Below the pieces are notes generated by a model that saw nothing but the letters and a program-made list of their open reading frames with translations, ran no database searches and was not told the origin of the DNA. Below are positions 9,079 to 17,027 of a DNA stretch of 64,000 nt, piece after piece (the stretch's first letter is position 1; the number at the start of each line of letters is the position of its first letter). The translations under genes and the position numbers were made by a program. Location: the NCBI RefSeq assembly GCF_009600885.1, contig NZ_VCLA01000194.1, positions 63,023 to 127,022 of the forward strand. Reading direction: 5' to 3'. The stretch comes from Streptomyces jumonjinensis. GTDB lineage: Bacteria; Actinomycetota; Actinomycetes; Streptomycetales; Streptomycetaceae.

Positions 9079-10299
9079 CTATGTCCAGGAGAAGGCGACG
9101 GTTCCGAGCCGCTTCGCCACAACCCCCTGGGACGGTTCAGCCGTGCCGGCGGGCATCGGCCGGTACGCGATCCGGGCCGCGCCGCGCCGCTGGTGGTCCG
9201 ACGCCCATCGGCGCAGCAGCTCGACGTAGCGGGCGGCGACCTCTTCGGCGTCGGGACCGTGGGCGAGGACGCCGCTCTCGAAGCCGCCGGTCTCTTCATT
9301 CGGCCGCTTCGTGCGGTAGGCGAAGCTCCCCCCGCTGACCAGCGCCGGGACGCCGCGCGTCACCGACAGCGCGAGGAGGCCCTGATCGACCAGGTCCTTG
9401 CTGCCGTGGAGCATCACCATCTCCGGCGTGTTCGTCGCCAGGAACAGTTCCAGCTCGTCCGGCAGGTCGAAGGCCGCGCCGGACCACACCTCAAGCCGGG
9501 GCGAGCGCACGGCGGCGGCGAGGGCGTCGATGTCGAAGTCCTGCTTCTGGTCATCGACCCGCAGCGCGAGGCCCTCGGTGACGTGGACGAGCCGCTCGGT
9601 GTACGCGCTGGCCCCCTGCATGGGCACGAAGCCGCACAGGCGGTAGCTGTCGCTGACCAGCTCCGCTTCCGGGCCGCTGGTCCGGTCGAACGCGATCGAC
9701 CTGGTGAGCCCGCGCATCCGGAGCGGGACGACGATCCGGCCGCGCTCGGAGAGCTGGTCCAGCCACGCCGACGGGATGTCCCAGGCCCCGGCGGTCACGA
9801 TGATCCGGTCGAACGGCGCCAGCCCCGGCACCCCGGCGACGGCGTCCGCCTGCACGACCTCGACCTGCTCGTACCCCGCCGCGTCCAGGCACTTCCGGGC
9901 GCGCTCGACGATCTCCGCGTCGATGTCCACCGAGATCGACGCACCGTTCTTGCCGACGAGTTCGGCGATCAGCGCGGCGTTGTAGCCGCCGGAGCCGACT
10001 TCGAGGACCCGCATGCCGGGTTCGATCCCGGCCTGCTCCAGCATCACCGCCTGAATGTGCGTGGCCGACAGCGAGCTGAGGGCCGTTCCGTCCTCATCCC
10101 GCTTGATCACCAGGGCCTGGTTGGCGGCGTACGCGGCCTTCAGCGGCTCACCGACGGCGAACAGATGCCGGGGCACAACGGCCACCGCGCCAGCGACGGA
10201 GTCAGAGGTGATCGCCCCCAGATCGCGCAGCTCACGCACCATGGCCGCCCGCAACGAGGCCGCTTGCTCATCAATGTTCTTGTCTCGTACCGTAGTCAC
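9079..10299 (-). CDS. Methyltransferase of the FxLD lanthipeptide system (isoaspartate O-methyltransferase fold)
   Basis: The 406-residue protein begins like protein-L-isoaspartate O-methyltransferases: VPRHLFAVGEP, then the SAM motif VLEVGSGGYNAALIAEL near residue 97, ISVDID and FDRIIVTAGAWDIP. About 180 extra C-terminal residues distinguish this family from the roughly 220-residue repair enzyme. Homologues in class I lanthipeptide clusters methylate a core aspartate, leading through a succinimide to isoaspartate. The GTG start at 10299 follows AGGGTGACGAA. It lies immediately upstream of the precursor and 48 nt after the NUDIX gene, and belongs to the same operon. Confidence 0.9.
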   Translation of the reverse strand: MTTVRDKNIDEQAASLRAAMVRELRDLGAITSDSVAGAVAVVPRHLFAVGEPLKAAYAANQALVIKRDEDGTALSSLSATHIQAVMLEQAGIEPGMRVLEVGSGGYNAALIAELVGKNGASISVDIDAEIVERARKCLDAAGYEQVEVVQADAVAGVPGLAPFDRIIVTAGAWDIPSAWLDQLSERGRIVVPLRMRGLTRSIAFDRTSGPEAELVSDSYRLCGFVPMQGASAYTERLVHVTEGLALRVDDQKQDFDIDALAAAVRSPRLEVWSGAAFDLPDELELFLATNTPEMVMLHGSKDLVDQGLLALSVTRGVPALVSGGSFAYRTKRPNEETGGFESGVLAHGPDAEEVAARYVELLRRWASDHQRRGAARIAYRPMPAGTAEPSQGVVAKRLGTVAFSWT

Positions 10300-10347
10300 T
10301 TCGTCACCCTACCGATCGTGATTCGTGGTCCTGCCCCATTGCCGGAA

Positions 10348-10869
10348 TCACCGCGGCTCCCCAGGAGACCGCCCCCGAACCGGCCCGTTCTTGGGCGTCG
10401 AGCCGCCCGGCGCGGCTGCCTGTTCCGGATGGCCGGTGGTGGTGCACAGGTACTGCTGAACAGGCAGAAAGAGCCCGTCAGGGATGTAGTGGAATACGTC
10501 GCGGACAGGCACCCAGTTGATGTCCGCGACTTCGTCGGGGGCCGCGCGGTGGGCGGTGCCGGACCGGATCGCGCAGGCGAAGTAGAGGATGCGGACGCCG
10601 GTCGCCGGGTGGATTCGCTCTCTCAGCTGTTCCGTGACGGCGACGGCGAGGCCGGTCTCCTCCTTCACCTCCCGTACGACAGCTTCCTCGGGGGATTCGC
10701 CCTGCTTGACCTTTCCGGCCGGGAACTGCCAGGTGAGCGATCCTTCGGGCACGGCCCGTTTGACGAGCAGGAGGCGTCCGTTCTGAAGGATCACGCCGGC
10801 CGCGACCGTAGTCGTCGGGTGGGTGCCGGGCATTGGCTGGTACGGATGTTCCATCTCTGTCCGCCTCAC
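10348..10869 (-). CDS. NUDIX hydrolase
   Basis: The 173-residue protein has a complete Nudix box at about residues 52-74 (GKVKQGESPEEAVVREVKEE then TGL), which binds the divalent metal used for diphosphate hydrolysis. The substrate is unknown; the family cleaves nucleoside diphosphates linked to other groups. A GTG at 10869 overlaps the stop of the upstream gene (GTGA); an ATG at 10854 is the alternative start. Position between the EEP-type gene and the FxLD methyltransferase suggests cotranscription with the lanthipeptide genes, but a direct role in peptide maturation is not established. Confidence 0.85.
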   Translation of the reverse strand: MRRTEMEHPYQPMPGTHPTTTVAAGVILQNGRLLLVKRAVPEGSLTWQFPAGKVKQGESPEEAVVREVKEETGLAVAVTEQLRERIHPATGVRILYFACAIRSGTAHRAAPDEVADINWVPVRDVFHYIPDGLFLPVQQYLCTTTGHPEQAAAPGGSTPKNGPVRGRSPGEPR

Positions 10870-11783
10870 CTGGCGAAGGAAGGGGAGCCGACCGGCTGCC
10901 GGTTGAGGATGTCCGCGAGGAGGTCACCATCCAGGGTGAGCCGAAGGACGTGGTGATCCGACATCACCAGAGGCACCGGGATGACGTCCACGTCGGTGAC
11001 GGCGGGCAGCAGCTCGGCGGTGACGTACACGCGGTCGATCCGGGCTTCAGGGCCGTGCGTCTCGCAGGCGTCCACCGTGGGGGCGATGGCGTCGGCGCTT
11101 CCCCCTGGCCGGTCGGCGTGGTGCTGGGCGACGTCGTGGAGTCCTGCGGTGTAGAGGACTTCGTCCGGACGGGTGTCCATGCGCCGTCCGTCCGGTGAGT
11201 GGTAGGAGCGGTTGGCCCGGTGCGGTTCGTCGCGGATGGCGTCCAGGGCCGGGAGTGCGGGCTCGTCCAGTCCGCTGGGCTCGGGGTAGCTGTTGGTGTC
11301 CCCGCCGAGGAGCGCCGGGATGCGTACGGTCTCGCCGCCCGGGGTCGTCCACCGTTTGTCGGCCCAGGTGGTGAGCCACTCCGCCTCTGCCAGCCGGGTC
11401 GTGCCGGAGGCGTAGTTGAGGTGGAACGAGCCGACCACCAGGGGCAGGGCGTTCCAGCCGGCGGGCAGGTAGCGCATCGTGAGTGCGGTCGGCGGCAGCA
11501 CCCACATGGGGCCGGTCTGGGGCCATTCCCGTACGGTGCGGAACACTTTCTGGTCGGCGAAGACGGCGGTGCAGGAGCGGGGGCCGAGCCAGCCCCGCAT
11601 CCCGAGGACGTCCTCCAGCTCGTACATGACCGCGGCACCGTCGTCGTCCGCGCCGGGCATCTCCTGGCGGAGCACGAGAGCGGGGTTGTCCAGGGCGAGG
11701 AGTTCGTGGGCCTTCTGCCGCAGGGCCGGGTCCTGTTTGCCGTTCTGTTCCAGGTTCCAGCAGTGCACTGTGAGCGTGGACAA
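10866..11783 (-). CDS. Endonuclease/exonuclease/phosphatase (EEP) family protein
   Basis: A 305-residue protein with EEP landmarks in order: WNLEQNG near the N-terminus, VVGSFHLNYAS, LLGGDTNSYPE, RIDRVYVT and MSDHHVLRLTL. These are the metal-binding Asn/Glu, the catalytic His, the GDxN and the terminal SDH motifs of the DNase I-like fold. The substrate cannot be predicted: nucleic acid, phosphoinositide-like or other phosphodiester. The best start is TTG 11783 with AAGGAA upstream. There is no signal peptide. It appears to be the first gene of the lanthipeptide operon and overlaps the NUDIX gene by 4 nt, hinting at joint nucleotide metabolism. Confidence 0.8.
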   Translation of the reverse strand: MSTLTVHCWNLEQNGKQDPALRQKAHELLALDNPALVLRQEMPGADDDGAAVMYELEDVLGMRGWLGPRSCTAVFADQKVFRTVREWPQTGPMWVLPPTALTMRYLPAGWNALPLVVGSFHLNYASGTTRLAEAEWLTTWADKRWTTPGGETVRIPALLGGDTNSYPEPSGLDEPALPALDAIRDEPHRANRSYHSPDGRRMDTRPDEVLYTAGLHDVAQHHADRPGGSADAIAPTVDACETHGPEARIDRVYVTAELLPAVTDVDVIPVPLVMSDHHVLRLTLDGDLLADILNRQPVGSPSFAR

Positions 11784-11891
11784 TCCAGTTCCTTACGGGT
11801 CGAGAGAGTGAGGATGAGTGCCGCCCGAGGGCCCGGGACCTGCGTCAGCCGGGGCCCGGGGCGGCGGTTCGAGAGGCGCGGACGGCTGCCG

Positions 11892-12740
11892 TCAGCGGCG
11901 GCTGTGGTCGGTCTTGACCGTGATGCCGGCGAACGCCGGGGCGTCGGAGGCGCGGGCGGGGTACGGGTTGAAGTGGCGGACGTTCGAGCCGTGGGCGGAC
12001 CACTGGCTCACGGGCGCGAGCCCGGCGCCGAGGTGGGTGAAATCGCCGAAGAAGGCGTTGACCTCGGCGCGGCTGCGCGGGCGGACGGCGATGCCGTGGC
12101 GCTCGTAGACGGAGACGACCTCGGGCACCTGGCCGGGGTTGAGGTCGGGGGTGAGGTGGGTGATCGACAAGGTGCTGCCCACCGGCAGCCAGGCCCGAAG
12201 GGCGGCCATCGCGTCCGTGATCGCGGTGCCGTCCGTGTTCCACGGGAGCACGTCGTGCACCGTGACCGCGATCGGCTGCGAGAGGTCGAACGCCCCGGTC
12301 ACCTCCGGCGAGGCGAGCAGCCGTTCCATGTCCAGCAGGTCGGCGGCCACCACGGTCGTCCTGTACGGCGGGCCGGGGTCGAGCCGGGTCTTCGCGTGGG
12401 CGAGAACGCCGGGGTCGCGGTCGGTGTAGACGACGGGGCAGCCCTCGGGCACGAGCTGGTGGAGGTCGGGTCGGTTCGGCAGGCCGCAGCCGAGGTCGAG
12501 GAACTGCCGGACACCGAGGCGGAGCACGGTCTCGGTGGCCACCTCGGTGAACCAGCGGTTCGTCCGGGCGGCGAGCATCACCCAGGCCGCGACCATGTAG
12601 AGGTCGAGGGCCGTGTCCCGGTCGCACTGGTACATCTCGGTCCCGCCGAGCAGCACCTCGTACACCCTGGGGGCCCGGGCACGGGAGAAGTGGTCGGGAC
12701 CCAGCTGCTCCAGCTCCACCGGGCAGGGAGTCGTCGTCAT
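11892..12740 (-). CDS. DUF574-type S-adenosylmethionine-dependent methyltransferase
   Basis: The 282-residue protein has the Streptomyces DUF574 pattern: ARAPRVYEVLLGGTE near the start, RQFLDLGCGLPNRPDLHQLV as SAM motif I, VVYTDRDPGVLAHA as motif II and VTVHDVLPWN later. Members are abundant in Streptomyces, often beside XRE/DUF397 genes; substrates are unknown. ATG 12740 overlaps the preceding stop (ATGA, 12737-12740), which fixes the start against the longer frame. Last gene of a chain of 4-nt-overlapping genes. Confidence 0.88.
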   Translation of the reverse strand: MTTTPCPVELEQLGPDHFSRARAPRVYEVLLGGTEMYQCDRDTALDLYMVAAWVMLAARTNRWFTEVATETVLRLGVRQFLDLGCGLPNRPDLHQLVPEGCPVVYTDRDPGVLAHAKTRLDPGPPYRTTVVAADLLDMERLLASPEVTGAFDLSQPIAVTVHDVLPWNTDGTAITDAMAALRAWLPVGSTLSITHLTPDLNPGQVPEVVSVYERHGIAVRPRSRAEVNAFFGDFTHLGAGLAPVSQWSAHGSNVRHFNPYPARASDAPAFAGITVKTDHSRR

Positions 12741-13333
12741 GCCGTCACCCCCGCCAGCTCCGCGACGAGATCGGGTAACCCGTGTCCGGGGGCCGGTTCG
12801 GTTTGCGGAGCCCACCCGAGACGGCGCCGCAGGGTGCTCCGTGCCTGCGCGTACGGCGGCAGACCTACCGTGGCACGGCGCAGATCGAGCTGCTCGGGGT
12901 CCTGGACAGGCGCCGGCTCCGGACCGCCCTGGCCCATGCGGTACTGGGTGCCGTAGAGCTGGCGGTCCCCCGCGTTGACCGCGCACCGGTCGTGGAGGTG
13001 CGCCCACTGCTGCGCAGTCGCCTCCCCCCGTTCGACGGCGCCGACCAGCAGTTTCAGCGCCAGGCGCTGGAAGTCGGCCATCGGGTCGGCGTGCAGGGCG
13101 ATCTCCCACGCGGCGAAGACCGCCGCCCCGCCGACCAGGGTCGGGGTGGGCCAGCCGTGTTCCGCGACGATCCGCCGTAAGACCTGGGAGTTGGTGTAAT
13201 CGAGGTGCCGCGCCTGTCCGGCCTCAGCGGCAGGAAGCTGGGACCGGAAGAGCTGGTGGCGGTGCCGGCGGGCCGTGGCAGCCCGGTGCAGGAGATCCCT
13301 GGCGATGAACGGCTGATCGAGCGGCGGAATCAT
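12737..13333 (-). CDS. DUF6624-like protein
   Basis: The 198-residue protein carries the pattern VLRRIVAEHGWPTPTLVGG, then AAWEIALHAD, AHLHDRCAVNAGDRQLYGTQ and LRRATVGLPPYAQ, which I recognise as the DUF6624 signature (HGWP, HAD, DR, QxYGTQ). Function is unknown. ATG 13333 overlaps the upstream stop by 4 nt (13330-13333) and so is preferred to longer frames. The conserved Asp-Arg and YGTQ motifs hint at a ligand pocket, but no reaction is known. Translationally coupled on both sides. Confidence 0.75.
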   Translation of the reverse strand: MIPPLDQPFIARDLLHRAATARRHRHQLFRSQLPAAEAGQARHLDYTNSQVLRRIVAEHGWPTPTLVGGAAVFAAWEIALHADPMADFQRLALKLLVGAVERGEATAQQWAHLHDRCAVNAGDRQLYGTQYRMGQGGPEPAPVQDPEQLDLRRATVGLPPYAQARSTLRRRLGWAPQTEPAPGHGLPDLVAELAGVTA

Positions 13334-13914
13334 CGGCTGCCCCCGTACTCCAGGGCACGCAGCAGCCGGCGGGCGGCCTTGAGGGGGATGGGGCCCGTGG
13401 AAATGACGGGCGTCTTCCCGCAGCGGAGGCATTCGGGGTGGAACAGCAGGTCGAGGAACGTGATCCCCGTAGCACTGCGAAACGCCTCGTGGAGGCGTGC
13501 GACGACCTTCTCCGCCTCCGGCCAGTCGTCCAGATCCAAGGCCGACCGCGACTCCTGCGGAGGCGCTCCCAGAAGTTGAGCCAGGCGCTCCGAAGTCGGC
13601 ACGGTGAGATCACCGAGCACTATCTCCCGGTGTATCAGCCCCAAGCCGGGAGTCTCCAGATCATGGGCGGCCAGCGCCCGACGCAGCCCGTCCACCGTTT
13701 CGTACGCGCGCTTCATGCCCGTGCGCAGCAGACCCGTCAGCTGAACGACCGTTTCCTCATTGACGGTGCCCAGCTCGACCCTGGCCTTCGGGTCATCGAC
13801 GCTGGGACTGACCGCGAGGAGCAGACCCGCTTCCCGGCACACCGTGTCCAAGTCCCTGATCGCCCCGGGAAGGGACGACTCGCCTGGGCGAGGGTGGGAG
13901 GCGTATACGTTCAC
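13330..13914 (-). CDS. Unknown protein with C-terminal CxxC motif
   Basis: I do not recognise this 194-residue protein. It is soluble, mostly helical, with a Glu/Leu-rich middle (QLTGLLRTGMKRAYETVDGL) and a HPECLRCGKTPV segment near residue 165 that could bind a metal through Cys-x-x-Cys and a nearby His. The GTG at 13914 overlaps the upstream stop (GTGA, 13911-13914) and has CTGGAG upstream; longer in-frame extensions are less likely. Confidence 0.6.
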   Translation of the reverse strand: MNVYASHPRPGESSLPGAIRDLDTVCREAGLLLAVSPSVDDPKARVELGTVNEETVVQLTGLLRTGMKRAYETVDGLRRALAAHDLETPGLGLIHREIVLGDLTVPTSERLAQLLGAPPQESRSALDLDDWPEAEKVVARLHEAFRSATGITFLDLLFHPECLRCGKTPVISTGPIPLKAARRLLRALEYGGSR

Positions 13915-14309
13915 GCGGTGCTCCAGGTGGTGCCGGGGTGAGAGACGGGGGACGTGTGCGAAGGCGCAGGAGGTGGGAGGCATCCCGTGTCCGCGAGCGG
14001 GAGGACGGTGACCGGGTAGACGGTCCACCTCAGCCGTCCGTCCCCGGGCGTCGCGGTCGTGAAGGTGTAGGGCTGGCCCTGGCGGAGCGCGATCACCGCA
14101 GCGTCAGCAGCCGGATGGTCGCCCAGCCATCCCCAGACCGTGTGGAAGTCCTCCCGGCCCAGGAGCGGTGCGACCGTACGCACGGAGTCGCGCACCCACT
14201 GGACGGCTTCCCCGGAGGCTGTGGTGGTGCCGCCGGACAGCGGGGTCCGGACGGTCCCCGGGGCAGCTTCGTCAAGGTGACACCAGTACGTACGCGGGAG
14301 TTCCTTCAC
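13911..14309 (-). CDS. Unknown protein of the overlapping operon
   Basis: A 132-residue unknown protein beginning VKELPRTYWCHLD, with a central helical part (GEAVQWVRDSVRTVAPLLG) and a beta-rich end (QPYTFTTATPGDGRLRWTVY). The last 30 residues are Pro/Ser/Thr-rich and probably disordered. GTG 14309 overlaps the upstream stop by 4 nt (14306-14309). No catalytic motif can be named. Its reality rests on tight coupling with both neighbours. Confidence 0.55.
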   Translation of the reverse strand: MKELPRTYWCHLDEAAPGTVRTPLSGGTTTASGEAVQWVRDSVRTVAPLLGREDFHTVWGWLGDHPAADAAVIALRQGQPYTFTTATPGDGRLRWTVYPVTVLPLADTGCLPPPAPSHTSPVSHPGTTWSTA

Positions 14310-14755
14310 TTCGACCCCTCGCTTTCCGGGTCGCCGGCGCGGTCGAGGAGGTCGCTGACGAGCGAGGCCAGGAGACGCGCGTGCGACTCGGTCGGCATGA
14401 ATCCCTCCTTGCCTCCTTCGGCGTCGAGCCGGACCGCCGCCTTGACGAGCTGACGGAGGACGTCGTCCGGACGGCCCTTCGTGTCGTGCAGCGCACCGGT
14501 CACCAGCGGCCAGAGGCAAGCACGGAGACTGCGGACAAGGTTCCTGGTCTCCTCCGGGGACAGCGCCTCAGCGCCCCAGCCGAGAATCCGTTCCAGAACG
14601 TCCTCCACGCCCTCCTCGATGAAGGACTTCCGCAAGCTGCTGGTCAGCTTCAACAGGAGATCCTGGGAGGCGGGCCGCGCGGGCTCGACCCGCCGTGCCC
14701 CAGCCGCCGCGTCCCGCACGGGCAGGTCATCGAGGGCCGTGGGCACGGCTGTCAT
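14306..14755 (-). CDS. DUF6415-like small helical protein
   Basis: The 149-residue helical protein has LSPEETRNLVRSLRACLWPL, VTGALHD, RPDDVLRQLVKAAVRLDAE and a final ARLLASLVSDLLDRA, an arrangement like DUF6415 proteins often found near Streptomyces regulators and natural-product genes. The match is from memory and partial. ATG 14755 overlaps the HATPase stop by 4 nt (14752-14755). Function is unknown. Confidence 0.6.
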   Translation of the reverse strand: MTAVPTALDDLPVRDAAAGARRVEPARPASQDLLLKLTSSLRKSFIEEGVEDVLERILGWGAEALSPEETRNLVRSLRACLWPLVTGALHDTKGRPDDVLRQLVKAAVRLDAEGGKEGFMPTESHARLLASLVSDLLDRAGDPESEGSK

Positions 14756-15186
14756 GCCGACCGCCGGGAGTTGTCCGTGGGGAGGGGGAGGGAACACCAC
14801 TTCGTCCCTCCGTCTTCGCTCACACCCCACGCCTCGGCCATGGCGGCGATCAGGAACAGCCCACGCCCGCTCTCGTCGTCGTCCCCGGCCTGGCGGGGAA
14901 CAGGGACGACCTGGCTTCCGTCGGTAACCTCGACGAGCAGTTCACAGGGATGGTGCTCGACCGACAGCGAGACCGGGCCCCCGCCGGCATGCTGGATCGC
15001 GTTGGTGACCAGCTCGGAGACGACCAGCGTCGCGGCGTCGGTCAAGTCGTCCAGGCCCCAGTGGCAGAGGTTGGCGTAGGTGATCCGCCGCATCTGCCGG
15101 ACGCGGTACTCGGCGGGGGCGAAGCCCACGGTGAAGCTGTGAAGTGCGGCCGAACGATTCGCCGCAGGGGGGAGCCCTTTCGTCAT
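14752..15186 (-). CDS. Regulatory ATP-binding protein (RsbW/AbaA-type HATPase)
   Basis: The 144-residue single-domain GHKL ATPase has the N-box VVSELVTNAIQHAGGG, a weak G1 region (VEVTDGSQVV) and the G2/lid stretch ESGRGLFLIAAMAEAWGV. Such proteins act as anti-sigma-type kinases or development/antibiotic regulators in Streptomyces and typically sit near XRE DUF5753 and DUF397 genes, as here. ATG 15186 has GGGAGAA upstream. It overlaps the next gene by 4 nt and probably leads, or is second in, the operon running to 11892. Confidence 0.85.
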   Translation of the reverse strand: MTKGLPPAANRSAALHSFTVGFAPAEYRVRQMRRITYANLCHWGLDDLTDAATLVVSELVTNAIQHAGGGPVSLSVEHHPCELLVEVTDGSQVVPVPRQAGDDDESGRGLFLIAAMAEAWGVSEDGGTKWCSLPLPTDNSRRSA

Positions 15187-15446
15187 GAGCGTTCTCCCAG
15201 CAGGTGGGCGTGAGGACGAATCAGGCGAGCGGGTGCAGATTTCAGGACCGATACGGCGCATCGGGGAAACGGTGCACGTCCTGGGGAGCCGATCACCTCG
15301 CCGGCTGCGAAGTGGTGCCACTCGAACTCGTCGGCATGGCAACCGGTTGAAGGACGCGGCGGAGAGACAACAGCCGCTGCAACAGCCCTTCGCAGGGTCA
15401 CGGCGGCCCCCTCAGGGTAAGCAGCGGAGCCGGTCAAGGAATCCAT
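15183..15446 (-). CDS. Possible small protein overlapping the HATPase start
   Basis: An 87-residue open frame (MDSLTGSAAYPEGAAV, later DEFEWHHFAAGEV) ends in TGA 15183-15185, overlapping the HATPase ATG in the same ATGA manner as every later junction of the operon. GAGG lies about 10 nt before its ATG. Codon third positions are less GC-rich than in core genes, and no family is recognised, so this is a tentative call supported mainly by the overlap. Confidence 0.3.
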   Translation of the reverse strand: MDSLTGSAAYPEGAAVTLRRAVAAAVVSPPRPSTGCHADEFEWHHFAAGEVIGSPGRAPFPRCAVSVLKSAPARLIRPHAHLLGERS

Positions 15447-15697
15447 CGCGAACGTCCTCGTCGTGGGAGCGACACACCTCACATCACGATCACCCGGAGT
15501 TTCGGATCAACTGCCTCCGGTAGTGATCGGGTTGGAGTATGGCATCGGGATCTCTCTCCCTGTAACGCTCACACTGGAAGTGTCCGCATGGCCGTTCCGT
15601 GAATATGCCGGGCCCGCCCACCCGGTTGTTCCGCCGTGTAACTTCCTTGTGGCTGCCGTAGGCCAGCGGCAACACTTGCTGCACTCACCAAGGGAGC

Positions 15698-16609
15698 ATG
15701 GCCATGACGAGACCGCCCAAGGAGACTCCTCAGAGCAGGCCGGCCGAGGAGGACGAGCCGACAGCTCGGCGGCGACAGCTCGGTTTCAGGTTGCTGGCGC
15801 TGCGAGAGCAGCGAGGCATGACCGCCGAGCGTGCCGGAGAACTCGCCGGTCTCTCGAAGGCAACGGTGAGCAGGTATGAGCGGGCCAAGGGGAACGTTCG
15901 CTGGGGCCACGTCGAAATGCTCTGCCGCGCCTACGAAGCCCCGGCCGAGGAGCGGGAAGCCCTGGTCGACCTGGCGAAAAACTCCAAGGTCAAAGATGGC
16001 TGGTGGGTGCCCTACGCGGGCAAGCTGGCTCAACCTATGCGGCTGTTGATCGCCGTGGAGGACGAGGCCACCCGGATCAGCCAGCACACGGTGGGTGTGA
16101 TCCCGGGGCTGCTGCAGACCATGGAGTACGCCAGAGCGATCAAGGCGACCCCAGGACACGAATTGTCCGACGAGGCCCTCGACGAGTACCTGTTCATGAG
16201 GAGACGGCGCCAGCAGATCCTCGATCGCGCCAGCCCGCCCCGATATCAGGTGGTGCTGGACGAGGCCGTAATCCGGCGTTCAGTGGGTGGCCCAGACGTC
16301 ATGTCCGCCCAGCTCAGCTACCTGCTGGAGCGAGGGCACGAACCCAACATCACCATCCAGGTTCTGCCCTTCTCGGCTGGCATCTGCACCGCCGCAGTCA
16401 ACAGCTTCATCGTGTATGGCGGCTCCGATCCGTCCTTGGACGTCACCTTTGTCGAGAACCAGGTCGGCACTCTGGTCCTTGAAGAGGATCAGGCCCGTAA
16501 GGAGTTCGCCAGCGCCATAGCGTTCCTGCGCCACGAGGCGCTGGATCCTGTCTCCTCGGCTGCCATGATCGCCGAGGCCAGCAAGTCCCACCTGCGACAC
16601 CGGAACTGA
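15698..16609 (+). CDS. XRE-family regulator with DUF5753 domain (Scr1/WhiJ-like)
   Basis: The 303-residue protein has an N-terminal helix-turn-helix at about residues 27-80 (GMTAERAGELAGLSKATVSR) and a DUF5753 ligand/partner domain (EDEATRISQHTVGVIPGLLQ, then TMEYARAI, RRRRQQIL, VLDEAVIRR, ITIQVLPFSAG). These proteins pair with small DUF397 proteins, one of which follows 9 nt downstream, in toxin/antitoxin-like or developmental switch modules typified by WhiJ. ATG 15698 has AGGGAG upstream; an ATG two codons on is possible. Confidence 0.9.
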   Translation: MAMTRPPKETPQSRPAEEDEPTARRRQLGFRLLALREQRGMTAERAGELAGLSKATVSRYERAKGNVRWGHVEMLCRAYEAPAEEREALVDLAKNSKVKDGWWVPYAGKLAQPMRLLIAVEDEATRISQHTVGVIPGLLQTMEYARAIKATPGHELSDEALDEYLFMRRRRQQILDRASPPRYQVVLDEAVIRRSVGGPDVMSAQLSYLLERGHEPNITIQVLPFSAGICTAAVNSFIVYGGSDPSLDVTFVENQVGTLVLEEDQARKEFASAIAFLRHEALDPVSSAAMIAEASKSHLRHRN

Positions 16610-16618
16610 GGAAGATCA

Positions 16619-16822
16619 GTGGAACAGCCCAAGCCCCAGTGGTTCAAGAGCAGCTACAGCGCCTCACCCCAGAACGAGTGCGTCGAGTGCGCGACAAACG
16701 TGCCAGAGGTCGTCCTCGTCCGGGACTCCAAGGTCCCCGGGGGCCCCATGGTCGGCATCGCTCGTGGTCCATGGGCCTCCTTCACTTCTGCGGTACGCAC
16801 AGGCGCGCTCCACCCGCGCTGA
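16619..16822 (+). CDS. DUF397 domain protein
   Basis: This 67-residue protein has the DUF397 hallmarks: FKSSYSASPQNECVECA near the start, VLVRDSKVPGGP in the middle and WASFTSAVRTG at the end. DUF397 proteins are partners of DUF5753-type XRE regulators. The GTG at 16619 follows GAGGAAG and lies 9 nt after the XRE stop, so the two are cotranscribed. Confidence 0.9.
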   Translation: MEQPKPQWFKSSYSASPQNECVECATNVPEVVLVRDSKVPGGPMVGIARGPWASFTSAVRTGALHPR

Positions 16823-16969
16823 CGTTGACCGCCTGAACGCTCGTAGCCCGGCCCGGCCGCCTGGAACCCCGGACCGGGCTTCGTCGGCCGGGTGTCGAGC
16901 CGGCCCCATCGGTTGGCCGTGAAGGTCTGGCGGGCAGTACCAGAACCGGGAAGTGTGGAATCGTTCGGC

Positions 16970-17007
16970 GATGCGGACAAGGTGAAGCTCAGGATGTTGT
17001 CCGCATC
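16970..17007. promoter_or_regulatory. Perfect inverted repeat upstream of XRE gene (candidate operator)
   Basis: GATGCGGACAA at 16970-16980 is mirrored by TTGTCCGCATC at 16997-17007 with a 16-nt spacer, ending 20 nt before the start codon at 17028. The same 11-mer recurs inside the coding sequence at 17295-17305. It is a plausible autoregulatory operator; the protein that binds it is not known. Confidence 0.5.
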
Positions 17008-17027
17008 AGGTCGCTCGGAGGCACGCA

